Assembly (NCBI GenBank): GCA_039105265.1
Contig: JAPFFF010000051.1
Coordinates: forward strand, 62,001-126,000
Length of the DNA stretch: 64,000 bases
Direction: 5' to 3'
Origin: Tritrichomonas musculus
Lineage: Eukaryota > Parabasalia > Tritrichomonadida > Tritrichomonadidae
Shown here: one piece after another, positions 43,201-52,291 of the stretch
Layout: every line of letters starts with the position of its first letter
Numbering within the stretch: position 1 is the first letter of the stretch
Made by a program: the position numbers and the translations under genes
Notes under the pieces: generated by a model
The model's database searches: none
Seen by the model: the letters and a program-made list of their open reading frames with translations, nothing else
What the model was told of the DNA's origin: nothing

Positions 43201-44089
43201 GTTTGAATTCATCCGTGGTTATTATTGGTCAGGTAAACGTGATTATACAATCCAAAAAGAAATTAAGAAAATATTTAATAAAAGACTTGAATATAAGAAG
43301 CAACATAACCCATTACAACAATTATATAAATTAATTATGAATTCATGCTATGGTAAAACTATTGAGAAACCAGTTGATAAAGATATTAAATATATGAATG
43401 ATGACGATTTCGAGAAATATTGGATCAAAAACTATAATAAAATTATTGAAGATACATTAATTGAGAGTAGAAAGACACCATTACATGCTGTAAAAGTTAT
43501 TAAACAAATAGAAAATCATTTTAACTTTTCACTTCTTGGTATTCAAGTTCTTTCTATGTCAAAACGAATTATGAATGAAGTAATGTGTTTAGCTTATGAT
43601 TTGGGATGCCACATTTATTACCAAGATACTGATTCAATGCACATTGAAGTTGATGATTTACCACGACTTGTTAATGGTTTTAAAGAAAAATATAATCGCG
43701 AATTAATTGGAACTAATTTAGGACAATTTCACAGTGACTTTCCAACCATTAATGGTCATGATGAAATGCCAAAATCTATTGAGTCATATTTTCTAATGAA
43801 GAAAATGTATATAGATAAATTACAAGATTCAACGGGAGAAATTGATTATATGATTAGAGGTAAAGGTTTGACGCAAAATTCTATTAAATACGCCTACAAA
43901 GAATTTGGTAATGATCCCATGAAATTATATGAATCCTTATTTAATGGAAACACACAAACGTTTGATTTAACGAAAGGTCAACCATGTTTCTCAATGAACA
44001 AAAATATGACAGTATCAACTTTAAAGAAATTTGAACGTAAAATAAAAACAACTTATGAAGAAGGTAAACATGAAGATTATTTTAAATAG
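40289..44089 (+). CDS. Protein-primed DNA polymerase B
   Basis: 1266 residues. Family-B motifs are in order. Exo I is DFEAD (D606, E608) and Exo II is YFHNLAYDF (D at 661). The polymerase A motif is DFDAVSLYPSAM (D876), the B motif is NSCYGKT (Y1021) and the C motif is YYQDTDS (D1113, D1115). This is the phi29-like protein-primed class that replicates linear ends of Polintons and adenoviruses. The long N-terminus (about 600 residues) is typical of Polintons. It includes a segment NDCCFVYALKQTG (about 395-407) and EDHYFI (about 489), whose Cys...His arrangement looks like a papain-fold or OTU-like remnant also seen before other Polinton polymerases. Convergent with the integrase gene: the 3' ends overlap by a few bases. 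Confidence 0.92.
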   Translation: MSLDNTPTNKLIELSNLLYNENLTINDWKNEFDNENDLRENLIEMLVSDILNKGYDGENNYNSMYWFVKGLNIPSPKPLKRYIDSDDYLFKNLNKYKIHDSLDDFNRQRLHEKFNRDLHKKDSSFLDELMKHSKDIREFWRSDLLYNSPPADALNDEEFFPEEKPKDINLRNIKSFKEWQKLDDEQQTLVDDMMKSLYKTPTNWEINFELLNNKGKKLMFPLLKNFFQEYIDPLPMDKYKIEFKVKGQWHSKPLTPEVYNKLMENFTEEHFIFDLDEIPAEFTGFNSGDNADLPDWSLFSSLRFSKYLHKDRVRKDVGGSFFNYIANDKVPKKVIEYLKRLQIFDSLVDEKVTVLEEAKEFTRSYYDNLTGDLEYETIEIPAKITKTAKQREELNDCCFVYALKQTGYYSDDILNQIRLRINNRYLSQGSIEKICQEFKIHIKLSYIDDSSDRKNKKTTVQQCKNKVRKSYLGVKDAEPQRTHTFNVYEDHYFIEEKTPFSTYYIKHLIECTEDKFDKEYNSDHWRKTRYYISSSNLVRELMKQGYFNPITYGQYRILKTVFYHEFDKDLTNINLEYEPEYCTKLIAPKIVKESENKTDPTYWYADFEADVSGNIHKPFMCVLQSQNGKINECFKGKTCNKQFLDFLPDNAVVYFHNLAYDFRMFASLVNIKNTIIKGTKLMKANVEYNDKKIFFKDSLPMLNCKLSQLPSMFNLGINVQKEIFPYKYYTLERLNTNKGVINDAGLNEDQKWTTDDYELFKSNIDKIPKCRIDENHFDMWSYAEFYCKQDVNILRLGFNEFRNGFIKDFSIDPFNFISISSLANEVFNQRVYYPNGNLYKLGGHVRKFCSKAVYGGRCMTAYNKKWHILKLLCDFDAVSLYPSAMARLYTVEGRPEVIKPEQLNLEFLSKQGAYIVEIKITKVNKHYPFPLIVRKVNGLNLNDDNLKEGETLNIIVDNISLEDLIEFQKIEFEFIRGYYWSGKRDYTIQKEIKKIFNKRLEYKKQHNPLQQLYKLIMNSCYGKTIEKPVDKDIKYMNDDDFEKYWIKNYNKIIEDTLIESRKTPLHAVKVIKQIENHFNFSLLGIQVLSMSKRIMNEVMCLAYDLGCHIYYQDTDSMHIEVDDLPRLVNGFKEKYNRELIGTNLGQFHSDFPTINGHDEMPKSIESYFLMKKMYIDKLQDSTGEIDYMIRGKGLTQNSIKYAYKEFGNDPMKLYESLFNGNTQTFDLTKGQPCFSMNKNMTVSTLKKFERKIKTTYEEGKHEDYFK

Positions 44090-45689
44090 GATCTAATAAA
44101 TATCTTGGTAATAATTGAGTTTCATTTTTACCATTAAGTTTTCCTTCTACTTTAAATAATCCATTTTCTTTACCAATAACTTTAAACTCTCCTGGTTGAA
44201 TTATTGATCTTCTTTTCATCATTGGATCTTTTTCATTATAAACTTTAACATTTACTCCATCATTAATATTAAAACTTGCATTATTTTTAATTTCCCAATT
44301 AGCTTGTAATATTCTCCTCACAATATAATTTTCAAGTTCTGGATCATCATTTACCATCTTTGGTGTTACACTAAAACCTGCCCATTTACTCAATCCTCTA
44401 TGTGGTGCATTATTGTATTGATTAACTATTTCATTCATTACTTCAGGAGTTATTACACCAATTTTCATATTATACGCCATATCTCTAATGGTTCTAATTA
44501 CTCTATCAATAATTCCTAAACTTGAATGCAAAGGATCATTTTTTACATCTTCCTGTTCTTTCTTCATGAAATCGGGATAGTTACCCATTACTTGTCTAGT
44601 CACTGGTTTAAAATCAATTCCTCGTGAATTATAAAATGTTTCCCAAGCCAACTTTGAATTAAAACTTCCTTCACCATCACCTGTTAAATGTTTTACATTA
44701 GCACCTTTCTCAATCATTCTATTTAATGCTCTCAAATATGAAACAGTTGATTTAATAGTTCCTTTTGAAAATTCATTTTCTCCCACTACATCATTTAATA
44801 ATTCAACAAATAAGTATTTAGTATTCACATTTATTGCTACCAAATAACCCAATTTTCCACAAAACATTAAATCAATCATCCATGTGTTCTTTTCTGCAAC
44901 TTTATGCAATTGATAATGTTTTATATTTTGTTTTAAAGGAAATGATGAAGGAATTTTTCCCTTTTCTTCTTTCAGTTCTGGGTTAATTAGTTTTAAAGCA
45001 TTGATTTTATCTTTACTTTTATATCCAAATAATCCCGTAAATGGTATTTTATCATATTTTATAGTCGTCCCTGGTTGTTGAAAATATTTTCGTTTATAAT
45101 CTTCATACCAATTATTAATTGATCTTCTTCCTCTATTCCATCCACTTGTGACTTTAACAAAATTGTCATATGTTAATAAATCATCATTCATGTGTTCAAC
45201 AACAAATTTATCTAATTTATCGCCAAACGTTTCTTTTCTGACTTTCAGCTCTTCATTCTTATGTACTTCCTCCCATTCTCTTTCATACTCATCATATATG
45301 TGTCTAATATCTTCATCTAGTAATGGTTTAAATGAGTTTAATCTTTTCACTTGATTAAATGATAATTTATTTTTATTTTTATAAACTTTACTCATTAAAT
45401 CCTCTCTTGCTATTCTCACTGCTACATCATAATCTGCCATTCGTTCACGTTCCATTTCTACTTCACGTCTACGTTCTTCATCCTTTACTATATCACGAAT
45501 GGTGAAGTAATGAATTATATAGAAATTGTTTATATGTTGAGCTGGAATTTTCACTTTCAAATATTTTTCACAATAATGATTTATATAATATTTCACTTGT
45601 TCCTCAAATCTATTCGGTTCATACTTTTCTATCTTACTTGTCACATATGAAATTATTCCATCTGTGTTATTAAATAATGTTTCAGTCAT
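44082..45689 (-). CDS. Retroviral-like integrase (Polinton type)
   Basis: 535 residues, ATG start. The rve-type catalytic core has WMIDLMF (D273), LTGDGEGSF (D338) and HSSLGIIDRVIRTIRD, with D395 at the third position where many relatives have Glu. The N-terminal 200 residues are helical and highly charged. The C-terminus (VNVKVYNEKDPMMKRRSI ... GLFKVEGKLNGK ... LLPRYLL) looks like an SH3- or chromo-like beta barrel that may bind DNA or chromatin. It inserts the element, producing the 5-bp duplication seen here. It is followed on the opposite strand by polymerase B with overlapping ends, so both genes end at one shared point. Confidence 0.9.
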   Translation of the reverse strand: MTETLFNNTDGIISYVTSKIEKYEPNRFEEQVKYYINHYCEKYLKVKIPAQHINNFYIIHYFTIRDIVKDEERRREVEMERERMADYDVAVRIAREDLMSKVYKNKNKLSFNQVKRLNSFKPLLDEDIRHIYDEYEREWEEVHKNEELKVRKETFGDKLDKFVVEHMNDDLLTYDNFVKVTSGWNRGRRSINNWYEDYKRKYFQQPGTTIKYDKIPFTGLFGYKSKDKINALKLINPELKEEKGKIPSSFPLKQNIKHYQLHKVAEKNTWMIDLMFCGKLGYLVAINVNTKYLFVELLNDVVGENEFSKGTIKSTVSYLRALNRMIEKGANVKHLTGDGEGSFNSKLAWETFYNSRGIDFKPVTRQVMGNYPDFMKKEQEDVKNDPLHSSLGIIDRVIRTIRDMAYNMKIGVITPEVMNEIVNQYNNAPHRGLSKWAGFSVTPKMVNDDPELENYIVRRILQANWEIKNNASFNINDGVNVKVYNEKDPMMKRRSIIQPGEFKVIGKENGLFKVEGKLNGKNETQLLPRYLLDPI

Positions 45690-45794
45690 GATTTAAAATA
45701 AATTAAATTAAAGATATTTGATGATTTCATGAATGATAAAATAATTATTTAGTTAATTTTTCATAAATTAAATTTTTTATCTCATAATAAAAAT

Positions 45795-46025
45795 ATGTCT
45801 CAAACCTTACCACCCCTTAAACAACGTCATGAACGTAAAACATTTGCTACTCCAACGTTGAAACTCATAAATTCACGTCTTCAATATTATAGAAAAGTAT
45901 TAAGTCAACCTGAACCAACAACGGAGAAAGGAAAACTTAGTCGTCAAAGAATTCAAAATAAATATGATCAATGTATGAAAGTAAGACAATTATTAAACAG
46001 AGCTGTTAAGAACCTTTATCTTTAA
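45795..46025 (+). CDS. Unknown basic small protein
   Basis: 76 residues, strongly basic (RHERKTFATPTLK, LSRQRIQNKYDQC). The ATG is preceded by TTTTTTATCTCATAATAAAA, close to the polymerase promoter cassette's last part. The 3' end overlaps that of the convergent 75-residue gene by ~20 bp. High basicity would suit nucleic-acid binding, as in adenovirus core proteins (inference). Confidence 0.5.
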   Translation: MSQTLPPLKQRHERKTFATPTLKLINSRLQYYRKVLSQPEPTTEKGKLSRQRIQNKYDQCMKVRQLLNRAVKNLYL

Positions 46026-46233
46026 CATAGAACCCATCACTACCGAAATACTCCAACGCTGGATTATTTGAATTATCAAATTTAGGTAATATTTTTGCAA
46101 CATTACCAACAACAGGTAACTTTTCCATTATTGATTTTGTTTTATTCCATCCAAATTTAAATCCATCAGCGAAATCTTTAGCTGCTTCTTTAACTTTACC
46201 TGCTAACTTTTTAAACCAACTACCAAAAGCCAT
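46006..46233 (-). CDS. Protein-VI-like amphipathic protein, paralogue 1
   Basis: 75 residues. Begins MAFGSWFKKLAGKVKEAAKD, an amphipathic helix with aromatic residues at the N-terminus, like the membrane-lytic helix of adenovirus protein VI. The same first eight residues (MAFGSWFK) begin the 97-residue protein at 54123-54416, on the other strand 8 kb away. The middle has a short hydrophobic helix (MEKLPVVGNVAKILPKF). Probably a virion-internal protein (inference from family resemblance). Small and complete from ATG to stop. Confidence 0.6.
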   Translation of the reverse strand: MAFGSWFKKLAGKVKEAAKDFADGFKFGWNKTKSIMEKLPVVGNVAKILPKFDNSNNPALEYFGSDGFYVKDKGS

Positions 46234-46284
46234 TTTTTTAAATTAAGATTAAAATTATGATTTAATATTTTTATTTAAAACTAA

Positions 46285-46929
46285 ATGTGTGCATTAAGAC
46301 AAGCAAGAATATTAAGTAGTGAAACCGACAACACTATTAAGCAAGAGCAAAATACGAATGTTAACATTAACATTAAACCATCAAATAAGCCACGACCTCA
46401 AACAGTTCCGTTATATCCTAATGTTCAACCTCTTAATCCAAACGTAAATTTTACTCAAGTGAACCAACCTTCGGATATTCCACCGGTTGGTCAAACTTTA
46501 TATATTCCGACGACGGAGGATTCGAACTATCAATCTCAACCTCCAACAAACAGCAATTTCCCATTAACTCGAGACAGAGGTATTGCAGATTTAGGAAATG
46601 AAATTGAGGATTTAGAAAAGAAAAACCAATTTTTACAAATGTTAGTTGAAATGTATGAATCAAACCCGTTAAAAATAAATGCTTACGTTGTTTGTGAAAG
46701 TAAGTTATTAATGAACATGATAAAGTTATTAACTGATTGTGAGAAAGTTGATTTAGTACTTAATGAAGATATTGGATGTAGTGGATGTACGGCTAAAACA
46801 AACAAAATCATTTATGTTTCAAAAATATTGATTACTAAAGACGGAAAAACAAGTGAACTCAAATATGATTACAATGAAGTTTATAGTCAATTTGTTAAAT
46901 ATGGAATTAGTTTGAAAATGACATATTAA
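46285..46929 (+). CDS. Unknown Polinton protein, 214 residues
   Basis: ATG start. The first ~110 residues are disordered, rich in Pro, Asn and Gln (NIKPSNKPRPQTVPLYPNVQ), followed by a short coiled coil (IADLGNEIEDLEKKNQFLQM) and a compact C-terminal part of ~80 residues with four Cys, including DIGCSGCTAK. The layout of disordered tail, coiled coil and small globular domain suits a structural linker, but no family is recognised. Convergent with the fibre gene; the two stops are only a base apart. Confidence 0.5.
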   Translation: MCALRQARILSSETDNTIKQEQNTNVNINIKPSNKPRPQTVPLYPNVQPLNPNVNFTQVNQPSDIPPVGQTLYIPTTEDSNYQSQPPTNSNFPLTRDRGIADLGNEIEDLEKKNQFLQMLVEMYESNPLKINAYVVCESKLLMNMIKLLTDCEKVDLVLNEDIGCSGCTAKTNKIIYVSKILITKDGKTSELKYDYNEVYSQFVKYGISLKMTY

Positions 46930-46930
46930 T

Positions 46931-49900
46931 TTAAGCCTTAAATACCGCTAACATATTTTCATTAATTATACCAGTGATGATGCCAACAGTTGTTCTACGT
47001 ATTTTTGATGTTATCGCGGTAGCTCCAGTTATTATTTTTAGAACGTTATCGTCATCTACAAACACTTCATCCCCGATTGCGTAACATGAGGTATCTTTAA
47101 CTTTAACTAAATAATCACCACCTGAAGCAAATGTAACACATTTATTAGCTTCATCAATAGAAGTGCATATACCTATGAAAGTGTTCCATTTACCATTAGT
47201 CTTTACTGAACAAATACAATCCGTAGTGTCTGATTCAGTGCTTGATATGAAAGACTTAGTTGATATGTCATATTTGTAAACCTTACCTGTCATATATACT
47301 GGTGCACCAACTATGAAATCATTTATTGAATTCATTGATTCCTCAATCGGAGAGTAATGAGTGATTGTTGTGTTTGATTGTGTACCGTAAATAGCAGCCT
47401 TAAATTTTGCTAAATAACCTCGGGACATGATACCTTTTGAATATATTTGTTTAGCATCTAATAATTCCTGAGTAGTTGTCCAAGAATATCCACCTATCGG
47501 GAAATTATATGTAAGTGGTATTCCTGATGTTATATCAACAGTGTCTTCATAATAGAATGGGAATTTGAAATTGTCGAAATAAACAGTTCTTTGATGTAAT
47601 ACAAGAACAATGTTATGAGGATTTTCAGCTGTATCATAGAATAACACCCTTATTTCATTACATAGTGCATATTCACCAATTATGTATTCCATTTTAATTA
47701 CATTGTTTTCAAGTTTTAGATAATGAATTGCTATCTCACCACCCTCTGTAATCGGACCGCAATCAATTGCACATCTTCTTATTAGCTGCTCATCTGTAAC
47801 AACATTCGACTGCAATGCATATTTCCCATCAGCCACATCCTTGGTCTCATACTTATCTAATTCATACGCTAATTCATCTTCATCAACGAACTTCTCATCA
47901 GCCTGGGCACTAGTGTAATATGGTGTTAAATCAACTGGTGCTGGGATATCCGTTTTCAAAGCATAATTATTTTTTATGAGATTCATATTTGGGATACAAT
48001 ATTCATCATAAACTTCAGGTCTGTATGAATAACATACTGATTCTAGATCGACAACATAGTTATCATTATATCTGAATGTTCCACCATAATAGAAAAAGTA
48101 TATAGAAAAAGTATTTTCGCCTTTTTTGTAATAATAATATTCCGAGTCTTCACTATCATACAAATATTCTCCTGAAATATCATCATTATTACAAGAACCT
48201 TTAACAATTAATGATGATTTCTTTAATATTTTACATAAATCTCCATCCAAATTTATAATCTTTGTTCTTTTATCCTCATCATTTGTTGTTCCATTTACGA
48301 AGTAGGTAGTGATTGATAATTCTTGAGTTATATTTTCGGTTGATGATATGTCTTCTTTTGTTACATATGGTTCCAAAGCTGTTGTCAATGCAGTACTCAG
48401 TGCAGATTCATTAACTAAATCATCTGGTATTGTTGGGATTGCTTCAGCTAATTCTGTTTTTAATGCATAAGCATTTAATATATTTGTTAATTGATTGTTA
48501 TTTTTAAAGTTTGTGTTTAAATATGTGTATGACGTGTAATTATCTTGAACATATCGAACAGTTGCATAATTATTTAATGTTTCACTTAATTTATTCGTGA
48601 ATGATTCATTTAATTGAACTTTATGGTTTTCAATCAATTTTTTAGTTGCTGATGCTGTTAATAATTGGTTATTAGTTAATGTTTCACCTAATAATAATTC
48701 ATTATCGTTTTTAGCTGCTGGGGTGTATTTCAGTTTAACAAATGATGGTTGAATTGTTCCATAAATTAAAAGATATGGAAATTCATAAACTAATTCGCAA
48801 TTAATAGCTGAAATATCTGTAACATCTGAGTTCAAACATTCAATACTTCCATTTTCCTTATACTCATATTCGTAAATTCGGTACATCTCGCCAATATCAT
48901 CAACAATAAATGAAACTTCAATTTTATAATTAGTTTCAATATGATCACAGTAATATTTAAAACATAATCTTTCATCAGGAATTATAATTTCCGTTTCAAT
49001 ATAAGGTTTTTCTTCAACTACTTCATGAGGTGCTAATACTAATCCATCATCAATTATTTCATCAACATATGCAACTTCTTTAACAGTTGATCCAGCATTT
49101 TTACTAAACGCTAATTTTAATGCACCAAATATACCTTCAGCACCAACTTTCATTAATCCGCCAAAGTTAAAACAAAAGTTACTAATTTGTACGACATCCA
49201 TAACTATATCAAACCAATTTGTTTTATTTTTCATATCATTAATTTCTTTCTCTAACTTTGCACAATAATTTTGAAGTGCTGATATTTGATTAACCGCAAT
49301 ATCAACTGTATTTCCTAATGAATTTAAAACGAAAACGTGGGATTCAATGTTCTCACCTATGACTACACCTGAAGTTTGAATGTTAAAGTTTGTATATAAT
49401 GTTGTGCATGCTTCAGGTCGTGGTGAAACAGTATAATAACCAGTATTAGCTAAGAACTCAAATGTATTCATTCCTTTTTCATAACTTACATCAGCAATTG
49501 TATAAATTAATTCATCATCTTTTGGCATGTATAATATTAAACCATATGGTGGATTACCGACTTGCAAAGGTGAAGTATAATGGTATTCAAGTAATTCAAA
49601 ATAATTGTCGGATTGTAGTTTGTAGTTATTTAATCCTGATGATTTATATTCGAAGTCAACAAAGAAGTCATAAGTTTTATTATTAATGTTCAAAGTTGCT
49701 GAATATGTACAATTAGCAAAATCTTTGACGGGGTAAATGTAAACCCTCCATGCGTCATTATCTTCTTTATATGTTTGAATTTTACAGTTATCTTTAGGTG
49801 CTAACATTCCTTTATTAACTAATAACTCAAATGGGTTTCCTTGATTATCATAACCAGCGAAAGTGTGTAATACTTTTTTATTAGCTTCATTTTTAGCAAT

Positions 49901-50917
49901 ACATATAAAGGCTACTTCATGAGAACCAGGATTTTTACGTGTTAATTTCAAGGGTATATTGAAACTGTAATTAGTACCTTTCCATTCATTACCTTGTTTC
50001 GTCATTTTGTAATCAGTACCGAATGCTTCATCATGAAATTCAAAAGTTTGACCTTCAATTAATGCTTCAAATTCAGGACTACCAGGAACATATCCCCAAT
50101 CAGCATAATATTCTGAATCAGTAGCACCAAATGATTTCATTTCATAGAAGTCGGGCAATGGTGAACGATATAATTTAAAGCAATTGTCCGCATCTATTGT
50201 ATTACATTTAAGATTTATTAATTTATTTGAATCATTAGCTTTGTCACAACTAACATTTGTTTTTTGATTTGCGATATAATTTATTTTCATAAATCCAGAT
50301 GTATATAAATTTAATGGTGTATCACCTTTTTTATTTGACATATATATTTTTGCTCCAACGTCATCTTCTTGATAAACCAACTCATAATTTCCATTTGAAA
50401 TGTTAACAATAGGATTTTTAAACATGTTTTCTTTAGAAGTTTTAGTTATAATTGCTTTTGGTAATTTCATATATGCAGGTAATTCTATTTCGAATACATC
50501 ACCGATATATTCACCAAATTCAGTTTCGATTGATAGCGAATTTAAATCTGGTTGATCTAAATTTTCCGTTAATTTATCTGAAGTAATGATGAAATCATAT
50601 ATACCATCTTCAAATGAAAAGTCACCATCATTACCATCTTGTTTATCTTCTAATGTTTTAATTCTTGATTCATGATTGTTTAATTCATCCGTAAATTTCA
50701 TGGTTTGTTGATTGTATGAAGAAACTGAGGCGTCAATGTCAGCAAGCCTTAATGTTAAACTTTGAGGATTTGTTGAAGTCATTATTATGTCACCATCAAT
50801 AGTGGCATCACCATGAACATGAATGTTTTTAAATTCTGAATCTTTATCGGGCATACCACCTCCACCACCGATGAATGCTCCATCTTTTGCATTTTGTTTT
50901 GTAATTATTGCAGTCAT
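46931..50917 (-). CDS. Very long fibre-like protein (1328 residues)
   Basis: N-terminus MTAIITKQNAKDGAFIGGGG followed by a phage-fibre-like motif (HVHGDATIDGDIIM) and a coiled coil. Several beta-rich modules follow, then a second coiled coil (~550-590) and a hydrophobic stretch (WFDIVMDVVQISNFCFNFGG). Connector motifs of the type YYTSAQADEKFVDEDEL and YETKDVADGKYALQSN come next, as in phage tail fibres. The last ~120 residues (GAPVYMTGKVYKYD ... GDYLVKVKDTSCYAIGDEVF) look like a phage head-decoration or fibre-type beta domain. Homologue of the relic gene at 7419-11317. Likely the virion surface fibre or spike (inference). ATG with TCAATAA just upstream. It is the largest gene of the element. 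Confidence 0.7.
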   Translation of the reverse strand: MTAIITKQNAKDGAFIGGGGGMPDKDSEFKNIHVHGDATIDGDIIMTSTNPQSLTLRLADIDASVSSYNQQTMKFTDELNNHESRIKTLEDKQDGNDGDFSFEDGIYDFIITSDKLTENLDQPDLNSLSIETEFGEYIGDVFEIELPAYMKLPKAIITKTSKENMFKNPIVNISNGNYELVYQEDDVGAKIYMSNKKGDTPLNLYTSGFMKINYIANQKTNVSCDKANDSNKLINLKCNTIDADNCFKLYRSPLPDFYEMKSFGATDSEYYADWGYVPGSPEFEALIEGQTFEFHDEAFGTDYKMTKQGNEWKGTNYSFNIPLKLTRKNPGSHEVAFICIAKNEANKKVLHTFAGYDNQGNPFELLVNKGMLAPKDNCKIQTYKEDNDAWRVYIYPVKDFANCTYSATLNINNKTYDFFVDFEYKSSGLNNYKLQSDNYFELLEYHYTSPLQVGNPPYGLILYMPKDDELIYTIADVSYEKGMNTFEFLANTGYYTVSPRPEACTTLYTNFNIQTSGVVIGENIESHVFVLNSLGNTVDIAVNQISALQNYCAKLEKEINDMKNKTNWFDIVMDVVQISNFCFNFGGLMKVGAEGIFGALKLAFSKNAGSTVKEVAYVDEIIDDGLVLAPHEVVEEKPYIETEIIIPDERLCFKYYCDHIETNYKIEVSFIVDDIGEMYRIYEYEYKENGSIECLNSDVTDISAINCELVYEFPYLLIYGTIQPSFVKLKYTPAAKNDNELLLGETLTNNQLLTASATKKLIENHKVQLNESFTNKLSETLNNYATVRYVQDNYTSYTYLNTNFKNNNQLTNILNAYALKTELAEAIPTIPDDLVNESALSTALTTALEPYVTKEDISSTENITQELSITTYFVNGTTNDEDKRTKIINLDGDLCKILKKSSLIVKGSCNNDDISGEYLYDSEDSEYYYYKKGENTFSIYFFYYGGTFRYNDNYVVDLESVCYSYRPEVYDEYCIPNMNLIKNNYALKTDIPAPVDLTPYYTSAQADEKFVDEDELAYELDKYETKDVADGKYALQSNVVTDEQLIRRCAIDCGPITEGGEIAIHYLKLENNVIKMEYIIGEYALCNEIRVLFYDTAENPHNIVLVLHQRTVYFDNFKFPFYYEDTVDITSGIPLTYNFPIGGYSWTTTQELLDAKQIYSKGIMSRGYLAKFKAAIYGTQSNTTITHYSPIEESMNSINDFIVGAPVYMTGKVYKYDISTKSFISSTESDTTDCICSVKTNGKWNTFIGICTSIDEANKCVTFASGGDYLVKVKDTSCYAIGDEVFVDDDNVLKIITGATAITSKIRRTTVGIITGIINENMLAVFKA

Positions 50918-50986
50918 TTATTGATTTATTAATTATAAAAATAAAATATTTTAGTATACGAAGTTTAGAGATTTTATTATATAAAA

Positions 50987-51328
50987 TCAATATTCAAATT
51001 TAAGGAATAATGTGAAGTTATCAGGTATTATTTCATTACCTTTTGCATCAGTGAACCATACTTTAAATCTATCATGGTTTAATGTATATTTATATTTTCT
51101 GTTGTCATCTGGAGGCGTTAAATTAGCATACCAAACGAGAGAATCGCAGTATTCATCACGTGGGACAAATGACGCATGAAGTTCGGTTTCGCCATCTAAA
51201 TATCCATCACATGTAGCACGGCAATATTGAAATGAAATATATCTATCATTGCGAGAATTAACGAACTCAGGAGGAAATTTATTTTCATAGTCACGAGTGA
51301 TAAAGTAAGTTTTGGTTGTTTTAGTCAT
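50987..51328 (-). CDS. Possible penton-like minor capsid protein, 113 residues
   Basis: Rich in beta strands with aromatic and charged residues (FPPEFVNSRNDRYISFQYCR, ELHASFVPRDEYCDSLVWY, DNFTLFLKFEY), compatible with a single jelly roll. The FPPEF...R segment resembles the 334-residue relic protein at 17275-18279. It is located between the fibre and capsid genes on the same strand. The length is short for a penton, so the assignment is tentative. ATG preceded by TCAAATTATAA. Confidence 0.4.
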   Translation of the reverse strand: MTKTTKTYFITRDYENKFPPEFVNSRNDRYISFQYCRATCDGYLDGETELHASFVPRDEYCDSLVWYANLTPPDDNRKYKYTLNHDRFKVWFTDAKGNEIIPDNFTLFLKFEY

Positions 51329-51393
51329 TTATAATTTGATAAAAATAAAAATATATAAATTTAAAACATGTAGCTTTTGGCTGCAGAATTCTT

Positions 51394-51891
51394 TTAGAAT
51401 TCGTCTGGGTCTATTTCATCTTCGTTTATGTTACATTTACTAGCTAATTCGTTGACGATTTCAACTTTAGCATCAGACCTATTTTTAATGAATTCATTAA
51501 GTTTATTTTGATTTTCACATTCTTTTACTACACATTCATGATAAAATGATGTTTTATAATTTATTCTATCAGCTTTGATATAAACTTTCATCATTCGTTT
51601 AGTTAATTCATTTAAGGATTTTTGATTGAATGAACGTTTAGGAATAGTTAACCATTCACACTCAGGGAATAACTCTCTAAATTCTTTATATGTCATGACT
51701 TTTTGGGTATTAGGGCTTTGCCCGGGACTATGTCCTTCTTTATAAACTAATGAAAGAAATAATATCTTTACGTTCATTTTGTATTTATAGAATTTATCAG
51801 GTATGAAGTCATCAAAATATACTTGAACTGCTTTAAGTTCTGATTCAGGAAGTTTTTCGAATAATTTATTAATGTTGATGTATTCACTCAT
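51394..51891 (-). CDS. Unknown Polinton protein, 165 residues
   Basis: ATG start (MSEYININKLFEKLPESELK). Mostly helical; includes YKEFRELFPECEWLTIPKR, and the end is acidic (NEDEIDPDEF). No family is recognised. It is preceded by a promoter-like cassette shared with the neighbouring 76-residue gene. In the virion-gene half of the element. Confidence 0.5.
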   Translation of the reverse strand: MSEYININKLFEKLPESELKAVQVYFDDFIPDKFYKYKMNVKILFLSLVYKEGHSPGQSPNTQKVMTYKEFRELFPECEWLTIPKRSFNQKSLNELTKRMMKVYIKADRINYKTSFYHECVVKECENQNKLNEFIKNRSDAKVEIVNELASKCNINEDEIDPDEF

Positions 51892-51955
51892 TTATATTAA
51901 AATAAAAAATTTGAAAAATAAATTTTAAATAGATTTAAAAATTTTTGAAAATGTT
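51892..51955 (-). promoter_or_regulatory. Promoter-like cassette, copy 1
   Basis: Its plus-strand sequence, from TTATATTAAAATAAAAAAT through TTGAAAAATAAATTTTAAA and ATAGATTTAAAAATTTTTG, repeats at 52193-52255 with few changes. Each copy stands directly upstream of a minus-strand ATG. Confidence 0.5.
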
Positions 51956-51961
51956 TAAATC

Positions 51962-52192
51962 TCATTCATCAACTTCTCGCAATTCTGAAACTATGGCTAA
52001 TTTTTTTGAATTCTGGGTTTCAATGACAACATCATTTGCTAAAACGTGTAAAAGTTCATTAAAAGGTTTATGCATAACATTTCGTTTATATATTTCCACC
52101 TCAACTAAATTATTATTGCATGGTTTAATTATTAAAGCTTCATCATCTTTAATTATATGATAATGAAGTATTTTTTCAATTTTGTTGCTCAT
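51962..52192 (-). CDS. Unknown Polinton protein, 76 residues
   Basis: MSNKIEKILHYHIIKDDEAL..., mixed alpha/beta with an acidic end. ATG immediately after the second copy of the promoter-like cassette. It has no recognised family, and the frame is complete. It lies between the capsid gene and the 165-residue gene on the same strand. Confidence 0.45.
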   Translation of the reverse strand: MSNKIEKILHYHIIKDDEALIIKPCNNNLVEVEIYKRNVMHKPFNELLHVLANDVVIETQNSKKLAIVSELREVDE

Positions 52193-52260
52193 TTATATAG
52201 AAATAAAAAATTTGAAAAATAAATATTAAATAGATTTAAAAATTTTTGAAAACGTTTGAA
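52193..52260 (-). promoter_or_regulatory. Promoter-like cassette, copy 2
   Basis: Near-identical to 51892-51955; see there. Confidence 0.5.
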
Positions 52261-52291
52261 ATGAAAAAAATAATTAAATTAATTATTAGAT

